Of a stretch of 64,000 nucleotides of DNA, positions 49,110 through 60,800 are shown one piece after another (the stretch's first letter is position 1; each line of letters begins with the position of its first letter). Source of the DNA: Copromyces sp. CBS 386.78 (lineage: Eukaryota; Ascomycota; Sordariomycetes; Sordariales; Sordariaceae); NCBI GenBank assembly GCA_030685235.1, contig MU839089.1, forward strand, positions 416,467-480,466, given 5' to 3'. The notes under the pieces are model-generated. The model was not told where the DNA came from, made no database searches, and saw only the letters and a program-made list of their open reading frames with translations. A program made the translations under genes and the position numbers.

Positions 49110-52100
49110 CTACAACCGACCACCAACAACCCCAGCAACACCCCCCAACTTGCCCAGCAAAGCAACAATGTTCTCGCTAATGGCCGGGAGCGACGCGTCG
49201 GAAAAGGAAAAGTTTTGGAGGAGGATACTTTGGCAGACTGCCATGCATCCTGCGATGTCCGTCAATGGTACTGACACTGGCACTGACACTGGCACTGATA
49301 CTGATACTGGTGAGTTTTCGCTTTCTACGCTGCCGCCGCCGTGGTTGTTGGTGGAGGTGGTTAGCTGCAACTGCTTGTGGAGGGTAAGGGCGGGACGGCC
49401 TTGGTTGTGCTGGATGAAGGCTGAGATGAGCGGGGTTTGGGGGCCGTCGAGGTGGATTAAGTCTGGGGTGGTGTTTTGGTTGTGGGTGTGGTTTTGGTTT
49501 TGGTTTTGGTTTTGGTTGTGGGCGGCTGTGGAGGAGGAGGAGGAGGAGGAGGAGTATGTGGTTGCGGGAGTGGCGGCGCTCCCGGTCATGCTAGAGCTAG
49601 AGGGGGTGGCTCCTGAGGAGGACATGGAGGAGGAGGTGGTGGTGGTCGCTTCGGGGGTGCTAGTACTGCTGGATGAGAACAAGGTGGTGGTGGTGCCCGT
49701 GGTGCCCGTGGTGCCCGTGGTGCCCGTGGTTGAGGTCGAGGAGGAGGGGGTCATGACTTGTTGCATGTAACTTGACATTCCTCCGCTTTGGTGCTGGTGC
49801 TGGGGCTGTTGATGACCGTTGTGTTGTCCAGGTCCCTGCCACCACCCAGACTGACTCTGACTCTGACTCTGACTGTTGTTCTGCCCTTCTTGCCCCTTCT
49901 GAGCTTGAGCTGGTTGTTGGGCATAACTTCCATTTGCATTCTTTTTTCTTGTCACCGTCTGTCGATATCCAACCTCATTTCCCAAACTCCCTTCTTTCTT
50001 TCGCTGCGCCCCATCCTTACCTCTACCCTTCACACCCTTCAAAACCCCAAACCCCCAAACCACCAACACCCCCAGATGCACCCCCGCCGCCCAAAACTCC
50101 CTCAAATGTCCCCGAGGGAACTCCCTCGCCCACCGCAAAACCTGTCCAGCGTGCCACAGCGCTTGTCTCGCTTCGCTGGACTCGGCCCACCGTTGTAACA
50201 CGGGGTAAATCCGCTTGGCTTGTTCTTCGCCTTCTTTGCCGGAGAAGAGCTGCAGGTCTTCGAGGGAGACGTGGATGTGCATTAACAAAAGGTGGAGGAG
50301 GAGGTGTTCGGTTGGCGTGACGTGGGGGGTTAACGAGGGGGAGGGGACAGAAGAGGTAGGGCAGGAAGGGGAAATGAGGGATTGGAAATGGTGCAAGGTG
50401 GAGCGGAGGTCGGCGAGGCGGGAGATGAGGATATGTTGCTGGGTGTTGGGGTTGGGGTTGGTGGTGGTGAAGGGGGAGGGGGAGGTTGTAAAGTGGGAAG
50501 AGGAAGACGACGGCTGGCCGAAGAGTGGTCGGTGGATAGAAGCCAGTTGTCGATACTCCCAGATCAAAGACCAGAAGCCGTGGAGGTAGATGGATATGGC
50601 GAACTGGACGTCCACTCGCATCCAGTTCCTCTCCAGGAGGGTCACATCCCTCAACAAATCCCCCAAGCACGGCACTTGCTCCCCCTCGACCCCTTCCCTA
50701 ACCGCGGCTGCCTCGGCCTCCAACATCCTCCCCTTCCACTCCTCCTTCGTCCTGGCAAACCAACACCCTTTCGGTCCAGGCAACGGCATCCTCATCTCCG
50801 CATAGCTAACACTCGGATTGCCCACCAACTGCGTCATGCTAACCTGCGCATCTCGGAGGTAGGCATGAAACGCCAGCCTTTTCCAGCTTTCCATCTCCAT
50901 CCACCTCCTCCACTTCTCTTCCAACACCGCGCCCTCGTCTTTTTCGTCTACTTTGACTTCGGGCAAGTACGCACCGCGGGTGAACTTGCCCCGGCCACGC
51001 ATCATCGCGACGGGAATGCCAAGGTGACATTCCGCTATTTCCATCTTGCGCCGGTTCCCGGACCAGACGCCTAGGTCTAGCGTGAGGACCAGGGCTTGGA
51101 CTAGGCTGAGGGAGGTGATGGCCGTGTTGTTTTCTTCGAATCGGCTCGGGATGCTGACGCGGACGGCTTCCTGGAGGGCGAAGCCGAATTTCCGCAGGGC
51201 GGGGACGGGCGCTAACACGGCGCCGGCTGCGGCGGTTATGGCGAGCCAGGAGGGCGGTTGGGAATTCAATGACCATAGGGGGTCGGTATGGGTCGCGGAG
51301 GTGGAGTTGGAGTTGGAATGGGAACCTGAATGGGAGTGGGAATTTTTAGAATTGAAAACGGAAGAGCCAGAGGAAGAAGAGGAGTTACTTGGAGGCAAGT
51401 GGCAGGGGATGAAGCTGGAGACGGAACAGAGATGTGAGGCGAGGAAGATGTGAATCCAGCGGTGGATTGATGCCGAAGAAGGGAAGGAAGAGGCAACCCG
51501 GGAGAACTGGGAAGAGTTGTCTTTGCAAACCGACAGGACTATCGAAAGAATCAAGTCCCGGCCGGAGGGGTGAAGGGTGTGGGTTATCTGCTGTGATTTG
51601 TTGGTATCGACTTGAGCCTGGCGTTGTCTCGGACTGGGGTTGGATTTGCCGGTACCGGGACCGATCATCGTGGGAGAGGGCGGAGTGGATGAGGATGTGA
51701 GAGGCAAATGTCCCTGCTCGGCATAGGCATTATCCGACCTCTTTGGCGACCATCGCCAAGGACTCTCGGTCCATATCTGAGCCAGTTTCGATCGCATGGC
51801 AGATATATCCACGGCATCTCCCCCTGCCCCTCCGCCTGCGCCTGCCACTGCTTGACCTGCTTGACCTCCAGCTGTTTCTGCTTGACCTGTTTCTGCTGCT
51901 CCAGCTGCTCCTCCCCGTGCTCCCCCCGGTGCAATTCCCGCTGTCATGGCTGATGGACCTGGGTCAAGACAAAGTTGTGTCGAATCGGAACTTGGAAACG
52001 GAATGAACGCCTGACCATCATCATGTAACCAATGATCCAGCAATCCAAAGTCCATGGCGTTCAAATCAAGACTGGAGTCGTCGCAAAAGTCGAGAACTGC

Positions 52101-53490
52101 GAGACCTTGGGCTTGGGAGAGGGATTGGTCGTATAGGACATCCCGAAGAAAGTCGGAAAAGGGGAGCTTGGCCATGTCGTCTAGCATGCTACCTGTACTT
52201 GTGTTGTTGCTTGCGGTGGTGTTGGTGTTGTGGGGATAAGGTGGCTGGACTTGAACTGGGACTTGGAAGGCTTGATGTTCTGGATTCGGGTTCGGGTTTG
52301 GGGTTGGGTTGGCAGTCCGGTCCATCGTCGTTTCGGGAGTCGGGAGATGGGAGTCATCGCTTTCGGTAGAGGTTTGGTTGTGGTTTGTTGATGTTGGTTC
52401 CGAAGTAAAGTGTGTTTGGAAAACAGGAGGAGCATGAGCATGGCCATGAGAGGAAATTTGTGAGCTGTGCTCTGATATCGACGCTGGTGCACGTTGGTAG
52501 TAGGGAGTCTGCTGCCTGGAATGATCATCCTTGTCCTGATGGTGATACCTCTCGCCGGCGCGGTTGTGAGCGGATAAATGAAGTAAGTGTAAAGCTGCGT
52601 CTTCGGAGGAAGCGAATTCGCAGGTTATACCACGGTTTTTACATCGTGTACATCTAGATGGATGGATGGATGTTGTCAGCGGTTGTCATCAAATTGTTTG
52701 GGGGAAAAGAAACTCACGGTTTCGTCTCCTCACACTTCACTCTCGCCTTCGCACAAGCTTGACAAGCATGAGCCACACGCCCAGCGCCAGGCGAGGAGTT
52801 CATGCGTCTCCTTTTGGCTCCATTGTTGGCATCTTGGTGGTTGGTACGATGACGTTTGAGGAGATCAGCACGGGCAAAGGCTTTGGAGCAGATCTACGAC
52901 GGACAGCGTTAGTTTACGGCTGGTAGTGAGTGACCAAAACATAACATACATCGCAAGTGAAACGCTTCCCGAGAGTATGGGTCGCAATGTGTCTCTAACA
53001 CGCTTTCGGTTAGCTACATTGTTGTGATACTTGGTTATGTCCGTAGTAGTCAACATGCCTGTAAGTGTTCGGGGCGGGAGTATCGTCCTAGTTATTGTTA
53101 GATATTGTAAATACGAAGAAGTGACAATAACATACGTAAACAATCAGCACACTGATAAAGTGACTGCGTATTGGAGTGACTCCTCGAAGGTGGTGGTGGT
53201 CGTGGAGGATGCTGGTTGTGAACCGGTGACGGCAAAGGCTGTCTTGCCGGTGTTGCCACCTGTTGATGATGGGCTTGCGATGGAAGATGTGATGGCGACG
53301 GAATGGGATGAGAATGTATTGGAGCAAGAGACAATCCAGATGGCCGGTGGCTGCTGCCGATGGGGCCGCCGAGATGGTGGATCGGACTCGGGCCTGGATG
53401 AGGTTGATGATGGCTGTGGAGATGGCCCGACCCCTGCCGGTATGGAGGGGTTTCCGGAGGATGAATGAGATTCCCGATGGGACTGGCCAT
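49110..53490 (-). CDS. transcription factor, C2H2 fingers plus Zn2Cys6
   Basis: The protein is 1382 residues in five exons: 53490-53136, 53087-53059, 52994-52950, 52893-52718 and 52653-49110. Two C2H2 fingers (residues about 112-162) are assembled from exons 1-4: YQCADCLRRYSRPEHLQRHIATH and FTCDICSKAF...RHRTNH, each C-x2-C-x12-H-x3-H. A Zn2Cys6 cluster follows, with Cys at 187, 190, 197, 203, 206 and 213 (spacing 2-6-5-2-6). The long last exon carries a fungal-specific transcription factor region (ILSIVLSVCKDNSSQFSR, WSGNRRKMEIAECHLGIP, QFAISIYLHGFWSLIWEYR) and a Gln/Ser/Thr-rich C-terminus. Proteins with both finger types are a known fungal class; the target genes are unknown. Intron 2 begins with GC instead of GT. 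The C-terminus ends 20 bp from a bad assembly joint, so its last residues deserve caution. Confidence 0.88.
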
Positions 53491-55122
53491 GGTGATGTTT
53501 GGGGTGTAGTAAAGATGGCTCAGCCAAAATAGCTTCGGCTGTAAAGGCTGGCTGACGACAAGTCAACGCCACTGGACAATAGACAGCTCGGCTGTGTCGA
53601 TAGTACAGTGTTACAGGTGTGTGTGTGTGTGTGTGTCTCAACCGAATGTTTGGTAGGTACACAGTTGCCTGGTTCAGGACCAGACAAGCAAGCAAGGAGA
53701 TACGGGAAGGTTTATTAAAACGGGTATGTGGTGTGTCGATGCTGGGGTTGTGGAAGGAAGAGGAAGGGTTGCTTGGTAGGTCCCATGTCTCTTTACATCT
53801 TATTTGGACATTTTCACTATTACAGTCCTCGGGAATAACGATTAATGTAGAGAGTTGGTGTGTAGAACTAGTGTTGGGTAGTAGTGTAGCGTAGTAACAT
53901 CAGAAAGGAAGGAGAGCACACCGCGACCCCCGCATCTCAATCCACTGACGGCTATATCCCTAGTGTAGTTAGTGTAGGTAGTCAATCCCTGTTCGGCTCG
54001 GATCCCGTCCACTTACCTTACCTAGTACCTACTAGTGTAGTGTACTAACACAGGACGTCGGGTCGGGTGTTGGTACTGTGGTAGGTTCGTGAACATGATC
54101 CACCATGTATAGAAGATCATCGCCGACCTTGTCGGACTTGAGATAAGGAACCGCTCGGCAAGTTCAGTTGAAGTGACAAATATCAAAGGGTCAAGATTCT
54201 AGAAGGGGAAGAAAAAGAAAAAGAAGAAAGACAAACCTCCTTTGACCATCATGGCCTTTTGTTGGAGGCTGGAAAAGGCGACAACGAAAAGGGCTTGATT
54301 CTGGAATTGTCTAACGGAAGAGGAAACGGAAACCAGGGCGGCCTAAATACCTGGAAGGCGTGTGCCAGTGAATGGGCAAGGCCAGTGAATGGCAGCCCAG
54401 GGCACGGACTTCCAACACCTTTTTGTTGTTGGATGTAGACGTGGTTTCCGTACAAGCTGCACAATGATGGGTTGTACAAATACGGTATCTCCTTTCGCAC
54501 ATGAAGCGAATTTGGGATAGTAGGTACTCCCTGCAATCAATATTGGTGATCGCAAATCAATATTGGTGACCGCAACCTGAACTTGATCCAAGAATGGAAC
54601 TTTCCGTCCATATCTGTCTGTGGTTTGTATACCTCCGCGGGGAGATGTGGTGCCGTAGTCTTCCGTACCCGGACATGCGGTGTAGATTAGTTCTAGGCAA
54701 CCAACTTGTCAGCCCTGCCATCTCACCGAAGCGGAGCACACTCCGTTGAGAACAAATCATGAAGCTGAAAGAGCCGAGCGATATCGTTCCAAAAGGATCG
54801 ACAACATGGATGGATGGATGCATTGGTTTCCGAACGGAGAGCGGAGGAAGCTCGGATGATGGGTGGTCCGAGCAGCAGCACCATCATCAGCATCAGCATC
54901 GGCATCAGCATCAGCGTCGTCAGCTCTTGCCCGGCCGGGATTAAGACCAGGTTGATATTGATTAGCATTACAGTAGCAAATAATAGACTAGAATAGCGTG
55001 AGTTCTAGGTTCCAGGTCGTCAGTCTTCTCGTATGTATGTAGACTTTTCCACGTCGACGTTTTTGTCAAGGTAGACTTGCAACGACAAAAAGAAATGTCG
55101 GTCCGGTCCGGTCCACCGCTGC
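53491..55122. other. intergenic, no supported gene
   Basis: Upstream of the zinc-finger gene and downstream of ric8. It holds a GT tract (53615-53635), GTAGTGTAG-type repeats near 53875-54050 and CATCAG units near 54885-54920. No family-like frame was found on either strand. Confidence 0.6.
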
Positions 55123-56691
55123 TCAGTTCGAATCCTCTTCGTAGTCGTCGGGCAGCTCCTCGAACCGACCCTCCTGAACTGCCTTGGCGACAGGGTTTTC
55201 GACATCAACAATGCCCAGTTTCCTCGCCCTATCAAGTAGAAAGTCAGTCAGTCAGCTTCCGATTTTGCGATTTCACAACACCAAAACAAATGCAGTTAGG
55301 TAGGTACTCACCTCTCAAACAAGACAAACAACCTCTCGGCCTCCCGCTCCTTCTCCTCCATCGTCATCTCGGGCATATCAGGGAAAGTCTCGGCATCCAA
55401 GAACTGGCCAGTGATGGGATTGACTGGCCTCTTGCCGCTCTGACCGGCCTTGGAATCTTGGTCGTCCTCACCACCAAGTCCCTCCGGAACAGGGATATTG
55501 TTCTGGAAAAGGAAGCCAGACGCGTAGCCGTAGCCGATGTTCTCGACAAACCTGTGGGCATCCTTGTCCGAGACGTTGAACAGCAGGTGGGAAACGGCCT
55601 TGGCAAACTCGGGAGCGATGGGGTTGGTCATGTTGACGAGAAGTCTGGCGGGGAGGGTGTCGCCCTTGCCGAGAACATTGGTGCGCTCCTCTTCTGAGGG
55701 AAGCAGGCTCTTGCGGATGGTGTCGCAAACGGGGGAGTCGTCGGTTGGCGCATATTCGTACATGGAGGAGATGAGGCAGACAAGAGGGGTGACGGTTGCG
55801 TCGAGATCCTGGTCTTGATAGGACTTGAGGGAAAGGTCGAGAAGCTCGATCAACTTTTCGGCGAGACTAGAGGGCGCGTCCTTGGGGTAGAGGCACTTGC
55901 GTGTTTCCTCGTCGTCGAGCTTGAGGTTCATGGGCGCATTGACCAGAGGACCAAGGGGGGCTTCAAGGGGTGGTGACCCTTTTGGTGGGATATCCAAGCT
56001 GAGAAGAAGAGTCACAATATGCGGGACTGCGGCTGTGAAGGAGTCGGTCTTGGATGGACACTTGCTGGTGACGTTGAATAGGAGACGGAGTGTCTCTCCC
56101 AGGGCCATGACTTCCACAGGGTCTGCCTTGGTCTTGTTCTTGGCATGCTCGGAGAATCTGGTGGCGTGTCTGGAGAGATTCTTGACCATGCTATCCGCAA
56201 GATGGTCCTCGTCGATGAGCTTGGCGAGGTCAATAGTGGTGCCGTAGGTGCTGAAGAAGATGACTCGGGTTGCTAGAAACTCATCATCCCAGTTGTCGTT
56301 CTTGAGCTTTTCGCAGGCCTTGGACTCGTAGCCTAGGTCGACGAATCTCTGTCGTGTTTCGGGCTTCAGGAGCATCGAGTTGCAGAGAACACGGAGGGCA
56401 TTTCGACAGGTGGTTTCTGAGGAAGAGTCGAAGGCGTGCTTGGTGAGGGTCTCAATGCCCTCTTTGGTGAAGATGGGGTCGGCGTTTCTAGGGTCTCGAC
56501 CATACACCTTGAGTTCCTCCAGGGCCTTGTCTCGTTCTTCTGATGAGAGACTTTTGCTCCCAAGGTCCTCGGTCAACTTGTTAACGAGGGTAGTCACAGC
56601 TTGGAGCTTGGCTATCGAGGTGTTAGTTGATGCATGTTTCCAGTGGAAGGACTGGTAACTGACCTGGCCCGGAGACTCCTTTTGAGAACAT
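55123..56691 (-). CDS. ric8: RIC8 G-alpha chaperone/exchange factor
   Basis: RIC8 (synembryn) folds G-protein alpha subunits and acts as a receptor-independent exchange factor in the cytoplasm. The 477-residue protein has three exons: 56691-56664 (28 nt, MFSKGVSGP), 56611-55312 and 55228-55123. Both introns have normal borders and CTAAC/CTTGAT branch regions. The body is an armadillo-like helical repeat (LQAVTTLVNKL, CRNALRVLCNSMLL, LGETLRLLFNVTSKCPS, ARLLVNMTNP, AVSHLLFNVSDKD). The conserved C-terminal end reads MTMEEKEREAERLFVLFER, LGIVDVENPV and GRFEELPDDYEED. A longer ATG-initiated frame from 56831 exists but would translate the intron, so the short first exon is preferred. Confidence 0.95.
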
Positions 56692-57863
56692 TCTGATGTT
56701 GCTGGTTGTATCGAAACAATTTTTGGTAGGAACGGGTGAAGGTGGTGGTTGAAGGGGAATTGGATGACAAAAGAAATAAAGAATCGGGGACGGTGAACAC
56801 TAAAACTGAAGCTTATTAACAGTGGCCCCACCTTCCAAGTTGGATGTATTTGATGTTCAATCCAAAGGTTGAAGAGCTTTAATCAACGCTTGACCGAGTC
56901 ATCAGTCTGGTCCAGTAATTTCCCTACCAGGATTTGTCAGTTCTCATGTTTGTTCGGATCCTCAGACCAGTCAAAGTCTTTGATAATCTCATCCTGTTGT
57001 CGAGAAAAGGTCCAGCTATGATGCCGTGCACTAACAATTAAATTGACCCAACATGTCAGCTGCAGGGTTCTAAAGCGGATGAAAGGCGGGGTGTTAGCAG
57101 CTGTTAGTTTGAACTGCTAATGTCTTATGATTACCCTCATATCATACACCTTGGCCTAACACTTTTGATCTGATTCGTCCGTTCTTCTGCATTACCAGTT
57201 CTGGATACAAAATTCATGATCATCAAGCAGAGCACAAGAGCTCTAAACGCGTATGCCACAACAGTTAAAAGAAACAATGTGGGGAGCCCCTTATTAAAGT
57301 GGAATGGGGACTTGGCGCGCACCCCCCTGTAAATCAGTGGCTGCAAGACGCGATGTGCAACCGTGTCAGGCGTGACCGCGTTAAATCCTTTCCAGTTAAT
57401 CAGCGATTGGCATCACGGCACAATTGTCACCACTCGCGCTGTAGCCTAGTCTAGACACTGAACTCGGCGAAGAGGAAGGAGAGGTTGGACAGACATTTAC
57501 AACAAGTCAATCTTCTCCCTAACTTGTCGCATTTGAATTGCCAGATTGCATAAGGTAGCCAAGGCGACAAAGACAACACCACCACCACCACCACGTTCCT
57601 TTTTCCAACCTGTCGGTGAACTGACGGCTATTGGTTGTTGTCTCTGTTGACTTTCACTTTACATGGTCATTTCGACCAAGACATTATTGTCACCATCTTC
57701 TTCACTTCAGCTTCTACTTGTTCGCTCCCTTTGCTGTGATGCGCGACGAAAGAGCCTCCACCATCTAGCTCTCCCACTCGAAAGTACCGACGTTGTCCTT
57801 GTTCGCATGCCATCCTAGGCTGGACCTACACGGCTGTCATCCCCCCCCATCTAGTTCTAGATC
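56692..57863. promoter_or_regulatory. divergent promoter of ric8 and rif1
   Basis: These 1.17 kb between divergent starts hold no supported gene. An ACGCGT (MCB-type) word lies at 57247-57252, about 610 bp before rif1. A CCA-repeat lies near 57578-57594, and a C/T-rich leader precedes the rif1 ATG. Confidence 0.5.
57247..57252. promoter_or_regulatory. MCB-type ACGCGT upstream of rif1
   Basis: ACGCGT, the MluI cell-cycle box bound by MBF-type factors, occurs once in this promoter. The same hexamer also occurs by chance in some coding regions of the window, so support is weak. Confidence 0.3.
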
Positions 57864-60800
57864 ATGTCCAATAACACGATTAGCCTCGAATCTCTGCCAC
57901 CACGACCGCCCACTCCACCAAAGAGAGAAGCACATAATGCACCTCCAGCTACGATCCCACGAAATGTTCTGGCCCCGATCGAGTTCGACAGCAACCTCAA
58001 GGCCGTCCATACCCCGCCTGCCCTAGACTCGCCTGGCTCAGGCCTCGACAGCAAATCAACATCGAAACGAAGCGTCAAAAGAGTTGGCTTCTCAGCAAAG
58101 GCAGAATACAAAGACCCCCCAGTCTTCATCGACGGCGACAAGAGACAACAGCCGACTCCCGTCTCCCTATCTCGAAGCGCTTCCAAGCCTGTCAAGTCCA
58201 TCCTCAAAATCACCCACCACGTCCCGAACCCCCTCGAGCAAGCCAACGGCGACCCATCCGATCCCTCCAACGCAAACACCTCGGTTGCCAATATGTTGGA
58301 GTCAACCCTCAAACAACTCGCCGGCGGCGATCGCGACTCCAAGCTCGATTCCTACATGATGTTGACGCGCGCCTTCAAGGTCTCCAACAACTTGCCAGAC
58401 AGGGTGGCTCTGCACGAGAAGATGGGCTTGTTCATGCAGTTTATGCAAAGAGATCTTGTTGCCAGGACACCTCAGGGCACCCTCGATTCATCGCTTGTTC
58501 AACATGTTCTCAAGCTCATCGTCACCTTTCTTGGCCTCCCTGCCATTGCCTCGACCATCACGACCGACTTCGGAGCCTTCCTCATCGACCACTGTATCCG
58601 TTCCTTCCAAGACAGCTCGACTCCGAAAGACACGGCTCGACATTTGATGCAGGTCGTCTTGATACAAAACTTCTCGTCCAAGGTTATGACCCCTGAGCGA
58701 GTCGGCAGGTTGGTCACGTCGCTACACAACATCGAGGAGAACATCAAGGGAAAGAGCATCATCATGTATCGGGTCATGATATACCAGAAACTGGTCAATC
58801 AAACGGTCAAGACCATGGTTGTCCACTCGGACTGGCTCTATGACCTGTTCACAGACATGCTCAGCACAATAAAGGATATCAGGGAGAAAGCCGTCACCCT
58901 GGGCCTCAACGCTGCCTTCACCATCGGTCATGAGGTCCAGCTTTCGCGCAAGGCAATGGAGATATTCAACTCGGTCTCGGAGGAAAAAAAGTACATCGAG
59001 TACTACGAGGAGAGGCTGAAGGCCATGGTCAAGGACAAGACCGTCTCCGCTTCGGTCCCCCACATCTGGAGCGTCGTTATCCTCTTGTTGCGAATCCGCC
59101 TGAGGGTATGGGACCGTACCGCGCATTGGTTGACACTGGTCCAAAATTGCTTCAACAACATCGATTACCCTACCAAGATCGCCGCTCACCATGCCTGGGC
59201 CCGTCTCACCTACTTGACGAATGCCGTAGAGCCGTCGTTCGAGTCTTCGCTCAAAACCATCATCACCCCTCTAACCAGTCAGCTCAAGAGGAAGAACAGC
59301 GGAAAGGCTTCGGAAGGACAACTAAGGGCGGCCGTCTTGGGCGATGTGTGCAACCTCTGGTACTATCTATTCAAGCCCAACACGAATGTGGCGTTGCTAG
59401 ATGGATACTGGAAGGCCGGCGTCCAACCCATCATCACAGCCCTCGTATCCAGCCCGGAGCCCTCAAAACCAGCAGCCGAAAACCCAACTCAGAACCGACA
59501 CGAGACCCATGGACAAGCAAGTCTCATTCTCAGCGGCCTCTTCAACTGCACAACAGCCAGGCGATGGAGTGTGGATCGAGTAATGGACGAACCCCTCGCG
59601 AGTCCCCAGGAGGTTCCTGCCATTGACGCAAGATGGGTTCGAAAAAATGCGCCCATGATTCTTGCTGCCATTGAGCCCATGCTCGCCCAAGACTTTGTTG
59701 CACTTTCCAACAAGAAGAGCGCAGTTTACTGGCTCTGGGCTTCTCTTGTTGGCTCTATTGCATCTGCCGCATCTAAAGAGATTAAGGTCTCGAAAGACAC
59801 AGGCTTGTTTATAACAGAAGCATTGTCTGTTCTGCAAAAGATTTGGCTAAAGGGTGTACAGCCAGGTGATGCCGCTTCGGCAGTCGACTTTCTTCGCGCT
59901 ACAAAGGGATATGTGGAGATCATGATAAGCTCACTTGGTCTCTTGCCTTTTACCGAGAAGCTAGGCAAGGCCCAAGCCGGCCAGAAGTCGCCTATGCATA
60001 ATCTATTCTCTACGCTGTCTGGGCTTCCTTCTGGTATCCCTGACGACGAGACCTTTGGAGTCTTCTTCACGTCAGTCTTTGAACACTTCACCGAGGCAAA
60101 GAGCGATAAAGGAAAGATGGAAATTGCACTAGAGCTGCTCACCATGATCCCTATGGAGACACCACGTCCATACGGAATGTGGCTGTTTGTCGCAAAGGCG
60201 CTTGAGGGTTGGCTTCAACCTGATCAAGGTAGCAACCATTCAACCGGTTCCGCCATAGGTCATGATTACCGTGATATTGTCAAGGTTCTCGAGCGTGGGC
60301 TCAGGTCGACTCCTAACCTGCCTCGTGAGCACTGGGAGTCGCTATTCAATACTGTTCATCAGAGGGTCAGAGCGGAAGCAGGAGAACCCGGTGTGGCCAC
60401 TGTTGTCATCGAGCCTTTGGCCAAGGTGGCTCTGGATCAACTTACTACTCCGGGCCCCATGGTCGCTTTCTTTAATGGAGTCCGATATGTGGCCGAGTTG
60501 TTGTCGATTGCTGTTCAGCCACGCGACAAGCAAGCCGTTGACGCAGCTCGAAGACGGCTCTGGGGAACGGCTCTGGCTGGCTCTCGCTCGGCAACGTTCG
60601 ATACCTTTGACAATCTGTACAAGGCTGTTAACGAGGCCTTGACACGTCTTTACAAGGAGTTTGACTCTGATAACGCTGAACTCATCATTCGCCTCTTGCA
60701 AGAGGTTGTCGGCTTTTTCGACAGGTGTAACCAACAGCTCGTCTTCAGGACAATGTTCATTCTTCAAGATGGCTTCCTCCCTTGGCTCCAAGACCCTAAC

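Noticed and set aside
56692..56831. Longer N-terminus for RIC8 starting at 56831
   Set aside because: It would translate the first intron (GTCAGT...CGATAG) and lacks the conserved short first exon.
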